In this document: piece by piece, positions 43,201 through 55,400 of the stretch
How the letters are laid out: the number at the start of each line of letters is the position of its first letter
Position numbering within the stretch: position 1 is the first letter of the stretch
Assembly (NCBI RefSeq): GCF_020283565.1
Contig: NC_060059.1
Span: 15,197,501 to 15,261,500, forward strand
Reading direction: 5' to 3'
DNA length: 64,000 nt
Source: Trifolium pratense
Lineage: Eukaryota > Streptophyta > Magnoliopsida > Fabales > Fabaceae
Position numbers and translations under genes: made by a program
The notes under the pieces: generated by a model
What the model saw: only the letters and a program-made list of their open reading frames with translations
What the model was told of the DNA's origin: nothing
The model's database searches: none

Positions 43201-46182
43201 GTAGGCAGTCTCCCGAAAAAGAGGAGGCTGCTGAAAAAGCTGTAAAAGACCTCCTAGAGGCAAATTTTATTTCTGAAGCCAGATACACTACCTGGTTGTC
43301 AAACGTTGTACTAGTTAAAAAATCTAATGGAAAATGGAGAATGTGTGTTGACTATACCAATCTCAATAGGGCCTGCCCTAAAGATTCTTATCCTTTACCT
43401 TGCATTGATAAACTAGTCGATAATTCTTCTGGATTTAAATTATTGTCTTTTATGGATGCATATTCAGGATACAATCAAATCCCAATGGCTGTGGCCGACA
43501 GGGGAAAAACAGCTTTCATGACCGAGTCGGGCAACTATTACTACAACGTAATGCCCTTCGGTCTAAAAAACGCTGGCGCTACATACCAGCGGATGATGAA
43601 CAGGGTATTCCGGGGAGAAATAGGCGACATGCTCGAAGTCTACATGGACGACATGATCGTAAAATCCCATGAGGAAATCGACCATACCGCCCACCTACGT
43701 AAGGTCTTCGAGCAGGCCAGAAGACACAACATGCGATTCAACCCAAAAAAGTGCACCTTCGGGGTACGGGCAGGAAAGTTCCTCGGATTCTACCTAACAG
43801 AACGAGGAATCGAAGCCAACCCCGACAAATGTCGTGCCTTTACGGAGCTCCCAACTCCGAACAACAAGAAATCCATACAAACCCTGAACGGAATGCTGAC
43901 CTCATTATCCCGCTTTGTAGCAAAATTTGCTCAACACGCACTACCCCTATTCAAACTACTCAGGAAGGAAGCTGTGTTCGAATGGACGGACGAGTGCGAG
44001 CAGGCCCTCCAACATCTAAAGAAGGCCCTGTCCGAACCCCCAGTCCTCTCACGCCCGGATGTCGAGGAAGTGTTATACATTTACCTCTCTGTCGCGTCTG
44101 AGGCCGTTAGCGCAGCTCTTGTCCGTGAGACAACGCAAGGACAAAAACCGGTGTACTTTACGAGCAAGGCTCTCCAGGGGCCCGAACTCAGATATACTCA
44201 AATCGAGAAGGTGGCCCTCGCCTTGATCAACGCAGCAAGAAGACTACGTCACTACTTCCTAGCACACACAATCGTAGTCCGAACCGACCAACCCATCAAG
44301 TCGTTGCTTGGTCGGCCAGATATGGCGGGCAGGATGCTCAAATGGTCCCTCGAGCTTTCCGAATTCGACATTCGTTACGAAAGCAGGAAAGCGCTAAAAT
44401 CACAAGTCCTAGCAGACTTTGTGGCCGAAATGACGAATCCATCCTCCACGACAAGCGAGGCAAACAAATGGACAATATTCGTCGACGGAGCATCGAGCGC
44501 CACGGGAGTAGGAGCAGGAATTATCCTGGAAAACGAGAACGGGATCATCATCGAGGTATCCGTAGCACTATCCTTCCCGACATCAAACAACCAGGCAGAA
44601 TACGAAGCCTTCCTAGCAGGACTACGGTTGGCCGAGGACATGGAGGCAAAAGAAATTAAAATCTTCACAGATTCACAACTTGTTGCCTCACAAGTATTAG
44701 GAGAGTATCAAGCCAAAAATGATAACCTCTCCAAGTATTTAGCATTAGTGAAGGAAAAAATCACTAAGTTCGAGTCCGTGGAGGTGCAACACGTTCCGCG
44801 CGAGCATAACAAACGGGCAGATATCCTGTCCAAACTGGCGAGCACAAAAAAGAAAGGCGGAAATAAATCCGTCATTCAGGAAATACTCCCTCGACCAAGC
44901 ATCGAGAAGACGACCAACGTCCTCGACATAAATGTCATCGGCGACAAAAACTGCTGGATGACCCCCGTATATAACTTCCTCGCGAATGGAACCCTCCCCG
45001 ACGATCAGAAAGAAGCAGCCATAATTAGACGTCGAGCATGCGCATACGTCATCCTCGACGGAAAGTTATACAGACGAGGGTTCTCAATCCCGCTCTTAAA
45101 ATGTGTCGACGAGGAAACAGTCGACTACATCCTGCGCGAGGTACACGAGGGGATCAACGCCCAGCACCTGGGAGGAAGATCGCTGGCCAGGAAAGCTCTT
45201 CGAGCAGGATACTACTGGCCCACCATGCAGCAAGACGCTAAGGACCATGTGAAAAAATGCGACAAATGTCAACGACATGGGGACATGCACCTGGCTCCTC
45301 CCCACGAACTCAAATCTTTGTCGTCACCATGGCCCTTCGCCTGGTGGGGCATGGACATACTTGGCCCCTTCACAAAGGGACTCTACCAAAATAAATTTTT
45401 AATAGTCGCCGTGGACTACTTCACCAAGTGGGTAGAGGCAGAACCCCTCTCCGACATAACGTCGTTTAGGATACTCCGTTTCTTCAAACGCGACGTACTC
45501 TGCCGATTTGGGATACCACAAGCCGTCGTCACGGACAACGGGACACAATTCACGGACAAAGGATTCCAAGACTTCCTCGCTGCCCTGGGGACTAAGCAGC
45601 ATTTCACTTCCGTGGAACATCCCCAAACTAACGGGCAAGCCGAGGCCGCCAACAGAGTAATCCTGCGCGGCCTACGACGAAGATTGGACCAAAATAAAAA
45701 GAAATGGGTCGAGGAGCTCGAAAGCGTCCTTGGGCCTATCGCACAACACCACACTCCACAACCGGGGAGACTCCATTTAGAATGGTCTATGGAACAGAAG
45801 CAGTCATCCCCGTGGAGGTGGGCGAGCCATCTCGCCGAACCGAGCAACCGCTCGAAGAGGAAATGAACGACGAAGCTCTCCGTGAAGAGCTTGATCTCGT
45901 CGAAGAGATCCGCACGGGGGCATCCCTTCGGGAAGCCACCCTTAAACAAAAAATAGCTGCCCGACATGACGTCAAAGTCATCAAAAGAGAATTTGAAGTG
46001 GGCAGCCTCGTCTTAAGACGAAATGCTAAGGACTCCAGGATGGCAAACTGGCGGCCAACTGGGAAGGACCATATCGCGTCATTGACAAAACTGAAAATGG
46101 CGCGTATTATCTCGAGGATCTTCGAGGAAAGAAACTTCCTCGACCTTGGAACGCCCAAAAATTAAAACAATATTATAGCTAA
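40242..46182 (+). pseudogene. Tat Gag-Pol polyprotein, two frameshifts near the C-terminus
   Basis: Open from ATG 40242 to a premature stop at 45866 (1,874 aa). Visible in order: gag (about residues 265-410); an arginine/glycine/aspartate-rich linker (RGGDRGSDRG near 450-480); a CX..HX..C-like knuckle (YCRYHKSYGHRTDDC near 535); protease DPGSS near 711; RT with YMDDM near 1134; RNase H; a second RNase H (FVDGASSATG near 1414) typical of Tat; integrase zinc region near 1634-1685 and core residues near D1704, D1764 and E1801. A one-base loss near 45730 and another near 46038 move the C-terminus into other frames; the last frame ends at TAA 46180-46182. The product would lose the integrase C-terminal part. 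Similarity to the intact families is clear. Confidence 0.9.
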
Positions 46183-46911
46183 GTTATTGCCAAAGTAAAA
46201 AACACTTCTAAAAGGCTGCTCGGATCCTCCAGCAACGAGCCCGACACCTCGACAACGGAAAGCACGCGGGCACACGTGCTCGATCCAATAATTGAAAAGG
46301 AGATACTCTGGCTCAGGAAGGGCAGAGCGTCTCCCCGACGAGGATGACCTTTGAGACAAGCTCCTCGTCTTCGTGCCAAGGCTTAACGCCCAGCTCGCGA
46401 TGGGAAGTTCAAGCCGCGGGGGCGGGCACAAGAACGTGTCGGCGCCCGTATTAGCCTCAGAAACAACTCTAGGCGCTTAGACAGTTCCCTAAACTGTCTA
46501 AGTTAAATCCGAGGACGACCTCCTCGACGAAACGCGCTCGAAAGAAAAAACTTGCAAATAAAGAAAAAGGTTTTGTCGAGCAGGCATACAACAATGTCGA
46601 GCAAATACACAAACACCAAAACCAAAAATTTGTTAAGTTAAAAACGAGCAAGCATAAAGACATGCATAACACATTTCAAACAGGCATAACTTAGCAAAAA
46701 CAAAAAGCAATAATTTAAACATACACACGAGGAGAATGAGATAGACGAGCAGGATCAATAAAACGGGCACTGTCATAAAAATACCGGGCATAAAAACCCA
46801 CTTGTTCAAATATTACAAAACCGGGCACGCAGGCCCCCAAATATTGTTCAAAATAAAACAAAGAAAATTACAAGTTAATGGCGCAGGCCCAAATAAAAGA
46901 GTCGAGGAGGA
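46183..46911. other. Region between converging pol and antisense gene
   Basis: About 730 bp without a supported gene. Both transcription units should terminate here. It contains several CTCGAC and GGGCA words like the rest of the element. I see no further structure. Confidence 0.6.
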
Positions 46912-49087
46912 TCAGGTGCTCTCATCGTGACCCTCTGGGTTATCATCTGGTGCCTTCTCCTCCCCGACGGCTTCCTCCTCAGCTTCCCCCTCCTCCTCGT
47001 CATCATCATCACCATCCTCATCATACTTCTCCTCCTCAGCTTCCTCTCCGGAATGACTATCTGCCCATTCTCAACCCTTTTGAGCTTGTGAATGCCATCA
47101 GTGATCAAACCATGCTCGGCATTCACAATCCTAAGTTGGGCGATCGCATTCTTCCACCCATGCACCATGCTCTCCAACATCATGCCCCCGAGCCTCTTGA
47201 TTTCCTTAACCAGGTCTGCTCGACTTACCAGCCTGGAAGTTTCAATTGCCTCATCAGCAGCAGGAGCAAGCTTGGACTGCAGGTCGCCTATAACCTCCTC
47301 CAGTTTCTTCTTCTCCTCGGCACCCTGAGTCTTTACCTCCTCGAGCTCTTTCTTAGTTTTCTCCAACTCCTCTCGAGTTACCCGAACATCTTCCAACAGC
47401 TGGCCATAATTCTCCTGCTTGCCCCTAAGGTCGATCAGCTCACCCTCCATCTGCACAATGCTCACCTCCAGCCTGGCATTCTGGGCAGCCAACTTCTCCA
47501 TCTCACGAGTTGGCCCCCCCTCATTTAATACCAAGGCTGTCTCCGCCAGCCGGATGACAGCAGCAATTCTTGGGTGAGCTGATTTTGTCGAGCAACTGCG
47601 GAAACCCCCAGAACATAATCCCTCTCCGAGACGGGCACCTGAGGAGGGTTGTTGTTAAAAAAATCCTTGTTGCTCAAACAAGCAGGGAGAACAAATCCCC
47701 CATCACCCTCAGACAAGTCGACGATGGTCTTCATCGGCTCCTCCCTCTGCCTCTTCACCCGACCTCCCGGGGTTCCCGCTGAACTTCCCACCGGCGAAGA
47801 TTGGCTGATGCTCCCCGAAGCAGTCTGTTCGGCAATCAAAGTGTGAGGCTTGGATCTCCTCGCTTTCTTCTTTGACTTCTCCCCTTTTTGCTCAGCAGCT
47901 ATCCTCATCAGCTCGGAAGCAAGATCAGCCATTATACCTGCAAAGTCAAAAACATGGTCAGAAACACGGGGAGAAACTCAAAACATCAAAAATGCTGAAT
48001 ATAAAACAAAGTAAAAAACGGGCAGGAATCAAAGTAAAATACCCAGCAAAGTATTCTCAGCTGCAGCAGTCTTGCACGACAACAACAATTTTGTATTCAC
48101 AAAACGAGGTTCGATCCTCGGTTTACCATGCTTGTCTAGTGCAGCATCTCCTAAACTGGTTATAACCCTACAAGGCTTAAAGCCATCCACGTAAACCTTC
48201 AGCTTCTCAAAACCTGCCATCTCCGTCGGGGTCAGGTCCTCGGCAGCCGTCAGATATTCATCGGTTCGCATTACAAAATGCTCCGACGACCACGACAGCG
48301 GGAAACGAAGGACCCACTCCGTTACCTGCTCCCCCTCATCGTCCAATTGAGGAGACCCGTCCTCGAGGAATACCGGCTTGTCCATATAAAGAGAGTTTAA
48401 GGCAAACTCCGTCACCGGTTTCACCACGTAATATCTCTCCTTGAAGCCCCGGGCAGACTCCACAAACATCTTGAATATCTTGCTCGACTGGTGCTTCAAA
48501 GACACCCAACCTTGCTGGTCCCCGACTTTCTGTCGTTGGATCTTGAAGATATAGAAGAATAAAGAGACGGTGGCCTCCACCTCCAGATACCGACAAAGAA
48601 TCTGGTACGCCCGGATGAACGCCAACGCGTTTGGATGAAGCTGGGAGGGAGCTACCTTTAACCGGCCAAAAATCTCGGCTTCGAGGTTGTTGAAGGGCAA
48701 TCGATATCCCATCTCCTTGAACGCCATTTCGTACATGGTAAATCCACCTTCAGTGTACGGCGAACAAATCCGCTCCCCTTCAGCAGGCATATGGACCTCC
48801 CAGTTGACCACGCCAGCCTCCTCGACGATAGTAAAAAGCCGGGGATCCTGAGTAGTAATTGTCGAAGCAATGCCCCGAGGCTCGGGCGCAACCCAGGCCA
48901 GCTCTGGATCTGTTATGGTGTCGACCAGCTTATGTTTTGACGCCGCTTGGCTCCCCGTAGCCTCCTCTGTGTCTGACATTTCGAATACCTGAAAAGCAGC
49001 GAAGATAAAGTGAATTCGACAGTATATCAAATCCACCCTTTCACCGCAATTCAAGTGAAAGGGCGTGAAATAGGGCGAGGACGCTGT

Positions 49088-49530
49088 CCCCGACCAAAAG
49101 CCCTTATCAAAATGGCAAACAAAGAAAACAGAGGAAACGAGGAGAACCATTAAACAAAGCCTAAAAATGGGGAGAAGGTCCCCGACACAAGCTATCAACA
49201 TTGCTCGACGCCCAGAAGCAAACGTAGTTTTGCATAAAATCTAAAGTTAAAAACGAGGAGAAGCTCCCCGACACAGAGTTTTCACAAACTCATTTATCTA
49301 CACATTTCTCAAGGAAATAACGGGGAGAAAGGTCCCCGACACAGAGTTTCTACAAACTCATTTTCTCAAAGAAAAGCGGGGAGAAGGTCCCCGACATTCA
49401 TACAAGTCACAAAGACACTTAAAATATTCGCGAAGGCGAAAACGGGGAGAAGCTCCCCGACTAAAGGTTCAGCTAACCTAGCTTTTTGCTACAATAAACG
49501 GGGAGAGGAAACAACATCCTCCTCCCCGAC
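49088..49530 (-). repeat. Array of GGGGAG/CTCCCCGAC hairpins inside antisense-gene intron
   Basis: TCCCCGAC occurs seven times (near 49088, 49179, 49265, 49333, 49388, 49454 and 49523), nearly always paired with an upstream GGGGAGA or GAGGAGA a few bases away. Spacing is about 60-90 bp. A related hairpin, GGGGAGACTTCCCCGAC, is in the Tat LTR at 39624-39640. Confidence 0.85.
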
Positions 49531-50139
49531 ACAAAACGCATGGGATTCCCAGAAATCTGAATGATATTCAACAAGTTCATCATGTTCATCAGTTTTTCCA
49601 GCAACATTCATCAACATTCATACATCACAGATTCCCAGAAAAGGGATGAAACACCCATGTTACACCAGAAATCGTAACATAGAGTTGGCATTTGGGGGAG
49701 ATTTCACCACAAATAAACACCAAATCCCACCAAAAAACAGTGATCTAAAACACTAACAAAGGGAATTCAAACCAAAATCCAACGAAAAATAGGCCTGAAT
49801 CTAACACAAAGAGATCAAGGATTTAAGGCACCAACACACAATGCAAAATGGGTACAAAACAGACCCAAAACAACATGAACAAAAAGGATGTTCAAAGATA
49901 ATGTTCAAAAGGCTAACACGCATGAAAATGCAAACACAAACATGTTTTGAAACAAGCCAAAGCAAAGACAGTTGAAGAAATTACCTTAAATCAAGCAAAG
50001 ATTGAAGCTTTAAGCAAAGAAAAGGAGCGCAAACCCTGACTTGAGAACTTGGAGTTTCCTAAACTTTCAACTGAGAAAGCAGCAGTAGCAGCAACGATGG
50101 GAAGGAGAAGAGAAAAGTTCCAAATGATTCTCCTCTTTC

Positions 50140-50149
50140 CTATTTATAG
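50140..50149 (-). promoter_or_regulatory. TATA box of the Tat antisense gene
   Basis: CTATAAATAG on the minus strand. A start near 50110 would give a 5' UTR exon ending at the splice donor at 49985. The promoter lies inside the element, independent of the LTRs. Confidence 0.6.
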
Positions 50150-50893
50150 ACTGTGATCTCCTCGCACCGTGCATCGCGAAGCAACGCGCCAATCGCGTCA
50201 CATCCGTTGATCAAATCCTACGGTCAAGATTAAAATGCATCAAAGGGCCCTGATGTGATCTGATGGAAAACGAAAAGACGTGATGAATCCAACGGCTCAC
50301 ATGGCTCCTCGTAGAACGAGGCAATTAGTACCTATTTCCTAGGTCATGATTACAGCCTTTAATAGCTGTAACACATGGCAAACAGCAGACGAAACGTCTG
50401 TCCTTTCGCATCCCATCGAACAGACGACGCGACCCTCGAGGGACTCATCGTCATCCTCAACGTAAATGTCTCCTCGACACGGGGAGCAAGCGTGAATTAT
50501 GGGCAAGTCAAACAAACATCACAAATAAACTTGCCCGTAATAAGGAGCAGCATTAACAAACGTGCAACTAACGTAATGCTTCCTCGACAGTCAGTCGAGG
50601 AACTAGAAAGCCAATGACTTTCAAAGACAAAGTCTCCTCCCCGTAAGTTCCTCCACGAACATCGTGGCACGTGCTACGAGAAAAGGGAAACTTCCCCCCT
50701 GGAAAATCCTCCTCGACATGCCACAGAGGAATTTACGGCAACATATATACTCTCCTCGCGCAAACGAGCAACAATCATAATCAATGAATTATGAACTCCT
50801 CCAAGGATTGACGGGGAAAACAACTCCTCGACATGCGGGCCTGGACCTTAAGTCATTACTCCTATGCCTAGGAGCAACGACTTGGGGGGCTCC
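50150..50893. other. Tat 3' non-coding region and polypurine tract
   Basis: No gene supported. Repeated TCCTCGAC and ACGGGGAG words. The last 14 bases, ACTTGGGGGGCTCC (50880-50893), act as the polypurine tract next to the 3' LTR. Confidence 0.65.
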
Positions 50894-51325
50894 TGTTCTG
50901 GACTGGGCCAAGGGCTGGCCCAATCCCTTCTGCCTGACATTTGGGGCACAACCCAATAAGGGGAGACTTCCCCGACACGTCAGCCAATGACGTGTCCTGC
51001 TCGACTTAACGGATTAGTACCACGTTAACCACGTGCTCATACATCCGCGCATGTTGATCCACTCCTATGTAGCTTAACAGCTAAGCAGCACGTTTAACAC
51101 GTGCTCCTTTATCCAACCACAGCTGTCACGGAGCTTATCCCTTACCCGCGAATAGCGGAACGGCTCCAACCAAGATAGAGGCAAATAACGGCCTTCCCCT
51201 ACGATACAGGGACTATCTTGGCAGTTGAGTCTATTGGGCCGGTTATCCCGGCCCAATAGACCAACCTTTGGCCCAGCGCTGGGGGCACTATATAAGCTCT
51301 CCTAGACAGGAGAGCCAGGTATTCT
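50894..51325 (+). repeat. Tat 3' LTR, left part (interrupted)
   Basis: Starts TGTTCTGGAC and is identical to the 5' LTR over the last 201 bp before the copia insertion. It ends with the copia target site ATTCT (51321-51325). Confidence 0.92.
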
Positions 51326-52366
51326 TGTTGGGTTTTTGTATGATTGGCTACATTTTGCAAAAACATATTTTAGCCAAGTGTTAAGACAAGTGTGCTGACC
51401 CCAAGTGTTGTGACAAATGTTGTGACACTTTGGAACAACACCTGACTCTGTTCTGCGCGCGCCAGCTGGATGTTTTTATTTTCTACTCAATCTTTTGAAG
51501 ATCTGTTTGAAGAATTGTTTCAAGGTTTCTTACAGAGGAAGGCGCACGTGTTTAATGTGTTTCAGAAGGCAGCTAAACCCTAGTTTTATTTTCCAAAGGA
51601 ATTATATTTTTGGAAAATATATTTTTGCGGTTTCAAAAATATAACTATTATTTTCAGAAATATATCACTGCTGCCGCAATTCTAGAAGCCCTAATTTTGT
51701 CTTGAAGCCCAAGTCGTTCTACTACTATAAATACGAAGGCAAGCATATGGTTTCAAGTATCTAAAATCGTGTTCTTACAAAGCGTGTGTTTTAGGATTTT
51801 AGAGTGTTAATTGTGAGCCTATCTTGTGTCTCATTGATGCAAGCTTAGGACCTGAGTGTTATTGAGTTGTAAGTGTGAACTTCTCCTAAGCTTTGAAGTA
51901 CGGAGATTGTTCTATTGTGTTGTGTGGTTTACTCGCAAGCTTTTAAGCAAGAGTGAATCCTAGTTTTTAGGAGTGTGTCTCCAATCGTTGTAATCGTCTG
52001 AGTTGAATAGCAGCGCTGTCTGTGTTGCTAAGGTGGGAATTGGGACGGGGTCTCATATCTAGGAGTTCCTAGGTAGAAGGGTCATTGGGTAGTGATTAAG
52101 TGAGAAGTTGTAAACGGGTGAGTTTAGCTTCGAAGTAATACTGCTGATAGTGGACTTCATTCCTGGATTGGTATCCCCCAGAGTAGGCTTTAGGCTGAAC
52201 TGGGTTAACAACTCTCGTGTGTTATTTACTTTACTGTTTGTATTGTTTTATGTTATTTGCTCTGTTTATAGACAAGTGTTGGCGCACCAGTGACAACATC
52301 TGTCTACAACAGACAAGTGTTGCTACACCTTGAGCAACACCTGTCCACTGTGTGCCAGGAATTTCA
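51326..52366 (+). repeat. 5' LTR of copia element
   Basis: TGTTGGGTTTT...GGAATTTCA, 1,041 bp. TATA box TATAAATA at 51726-51733. Clusters of CAAGTGTTG-like words lie at 51374-51445 and 52271-52350. Confidence 0.95.
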
Positions 52367-52368
52367 AT

Positions 52369-52380
52369 TGGCATCAGAGC
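52369..52380 (+). other. Primer binding site of copia element (variant)
   Basis: TGGCATCAGAGC, 3 nt after the LTR. It differs by one base from the usual initiator methionine tRNA site TGGTATCAGAGC. Confidence 0.8.
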
Positions 52381-52435
52381 AGGCACCCTGTTCTGAATTT
52401 TAGGGTGAGCTCCAGGGAAATCGTTTCTGGCAAGG

Positions 52436-55400
52436 ATGGACAAAGAAGGAGGTTTTGTTACCAGACCACCTCTCTTGGTTGGCGCTTCAAACTATGATTA
52501 TTGGAAGTCCCGCATGATGGCCTTCCTAAAACAAATTGATAGCAAGACATGGAAGGCAATTCTGAGAGGATGGACTCCACCTGTGAAGATGGACAAAGAT
52601 GGTAAACCAACTCTTGAGTTAAAATCTGCTGAAGAATGGTCCAAAGAAGAAGATGAGCTTGCTCTTGCAAACTCAAAAGCATTATATGCGCTATATAATG
52701 GTGTTGACAAGCATATATTCAGACTCATCAAAAAGTGTGTCTGTGCTAAGGAAGCTTGGACAATTCTTGAGACTGTTCATGAAGGTACCTCTAAAGTGAA
52801 GCTGTCTAAGCTACAACTCTTAACAACTAAGTTTGAGAATCTAAGAATGAATGATGATGAAACCATTCAGGATTTTCACATGACCATACTTGATTTTGAC
52901 AATCAATTTGATGCCTTGGGTGAAAAGATACCTGAAGAAAAGCTGGTAAGAAAAATGCTCAGGTCTCTACCTAAGAAGTTTGACATGAAAGTCACAGCTA
53001 TAGAAGAAGCAAAGGACATCACAGATATGAAGCTAGATGAACTGGTTGGTTCACTACAAACCTATGAGGTAGCTACAAATGAAAAGATGGATAAGAAAAA
53101 CAAAAGTATTGCTTTTGTTTCAAATGCTGAGGAAGAAGATCAACTGAGTGATACAGAGTCTGAACAAAGCATCTCTGATGCAATGGTTCTTTTGGGAAAA
53201 CAATTTAATAAGGTGCTAAAGAGAATGGACAAACGATCTAAGACAGGTGCAGCTGACATTGGTCGCAATACTTACAGGAATTTCAGAAAACCTGTAACAG
53301 ATGAGAAATCAGCTCCAAATAAAGGTGTTCAATGCCATGAATGTGAGGGTTTTGGTCACATTAGAAGTGAATGTGGAACCTTTCTGAAGAAACAAAAGAA
53401 GGGGTTAACTGTAACTTGGTCAGATGAAGATTCTGAAGGAGAAACTGATACTGCAAAGGCTATACATGTATTGACAAGTGTTTGCACATCTGACACTGAA
53501 TCATGTGAAGAAGAGCTGACCTTTGATGAGCTTGCTGAATCATATAAAAAGCTGTGTCTGAAGAGTGCAGAAGTCTGCAGAGTCTCTGAAGAGCAAAAAG
53601 AGACAATCACTAAGTTGCAAACTGAGAAAGCTGCTAATTTGTCAAGAATCTCTGAATTTGGTACTAAATGGGAAGATAGTTTAAAGATCATTGAGCAACA
53701 GAAGGCAACTATCATCAACTTAGAAGCTGACAAGATCAAACAACTGACTGAGATAGCCCATCTGAATGAAGAGGTAACTGAATTAAACTCTCATCTTGAG
53801 AATTTAAAGAAGCATGTTCTTAGGCTATTCAAAGGAAGTGATCTAGATGAAATCCTGGAAACTTTGCCTGCCCCCAGTAGATCCAAAACAGGCATTGGGT
53901 ATGAATACAAAAATGTTAATAGGATTATGGATTACAACAAAGAAGGGAAATTTTTGCCTGAGTTGAGTAAACAACCGTCTCCAAAAATGCATGACAGGAT
54001 GTCGCCACACCTGTCTCCTAGACAACAGAGACAAGTGTTGCCACATGTGGCACCACATCAGCAAAGATGGCAGAGACCTAGGTTTATACCTAGACCAAGA
54101 AGCAGGTACCATTCATGGAGATGTCATCACTGTGGAAGAAAGGGGCACATAAGGCCTTATTGCTACAAACTGTATGGTTATCCAAGTGAAATTCCACAAG
54201 AACCTGATCAAACCATCACTAAAACAAAGATGGAATGGAAGCAAAAAGATGATGCAACCAATACCAAGGAGTATACAGCTGAAAGCAGTGGGAAAGGTTT
54301 GATTGCCCATACGTCTCTCAGAGCCTCATCAAAAGAAGATTGGTACTTTGATAGTGGTTGCTCTAGACACATGACTGGTGTTGAAAAATATTTAAAGGAA
54401 GTAAAATCCTATGCCACAAGTTTTGTGACATTTGGAGATGGAGCAAAGGGGGAAATCAAAGGTATTGGAAGACTTATTGACCATGGTCTACCAAAACTTG
54501 AAAATGTTCTCCTTGTAAAAGGACTAACTGCCAATCTAATCAGTATAAGCCAACTATGTGATCAAGGCATGAAAGTCAACTTTACAAAAAATGAATGTCT
54601 GGTCAGCAATAATGAAGGAGACATCCTTATGAGGGGTGTTAGATCAAAAGACAACTGCTACTTGTGGATCCCTTTTGAAGAAGGTAATGTATCTACATGT
54701 CTCTTAACTAAAAATGAAGAGGTTAAGCTGTGGCATCAAAAATTAGGACATCTTAACCTGAAGAGCATGAAGAGAGTCATATCAGAAGAAGCTGTCAGAG
54801 GACTACCATTCTTGCAGATACAGGAAGGCAATATCTGTGGTGAATGTCAGATTGGGAAGCAAACCAAAGTGTCGCACCAAAAGTTGCAACACTTGTCCAC
54901 CTCTAGAGTTCTTGAGTTACTACATATGGATCTGATGGGGCCCATACAAGTTGAGAGTCTTGGAGGTAAGAAATATGTTCTTGTTATTGTTGATGACTTC
55001 TCTAGGTATACTTGGGTGAATTTCATTAGGGAAAAATCTGAAACTTTTGAAGAATTCAAAAACCTTTGTGTACAACTTCAAAAAGAGAAAGACTGTGGTA
55101 TTGTAAGAATCAGAAGTGACCATGGTAAGGAATTTGAAAACTCTAAATTTGCTGATTTTTGTGCTGCTGAAGGAATAATTCATGAATTCTCTTCACCAAT
55201 TACACCTCAACAAAATGGTGTGGTTGAAAGAAAGAATAGAACCTTACAAGAATCTGCTAGAGTAATGTTGCATGCCAAAAATGTTCCTTACAAGTTCTGG
55301 GCTGAAGCCATGAATACAGCATGTTACATTCACAATAGAGTAACATTAAGGAAAGGAACTGCTACAACATTGTATGAACTATGGAAGAATAGGAAGCCTA

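Larger units (their letters stand above)
46912..50149 (-). pseudogene. Antisense accessory gene of Tat element (putative gypsy-type transposon protein)
   Basis: Gene model on the minus strand: TATA box 50149-50140; 5' UTR exon; intron 49984-48989 (donor AAG/GTAATT, acceptor TTTTCAG); ATG at 48979 (MSDTEEATGSQ); coding exon to 48043; 105-bp intron 48042-47938 (donor GTATTT, acceptor TTTGCAG), which joins in frame; further exon toward TGA at 46914-46912. The first coding exon has the LPFNN..AEIFGRLKVAPSQLHPNA region typical of the Pfam family named putative gypsy type transposon (Transposase_28), known from antisense ORFs of Tat elements such as Grande. The second part is basic, then coiled-coil (EELEKTKKELEEVKTQG), then acidic. 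Frame changes near 47545-47575 and 47060-47085 imply two small indels, so this copy is probably dead. Protein function is unknown. Confidence 0.75.

Noticed and set aside
46878..47528. Plus-strand 216-aa frame in the Tat 3' region
   Set aside because: It is low-complexity leucine/proline-rich and lies opposite the coiled-coil and acidic coding part of the antisense gene.
49088..49530. CRISPR-like array from evenly spaced short repeats
   Set aside because: Plant nuclear context, repeats are short hairpins with irregular spacing, and no cas genes.
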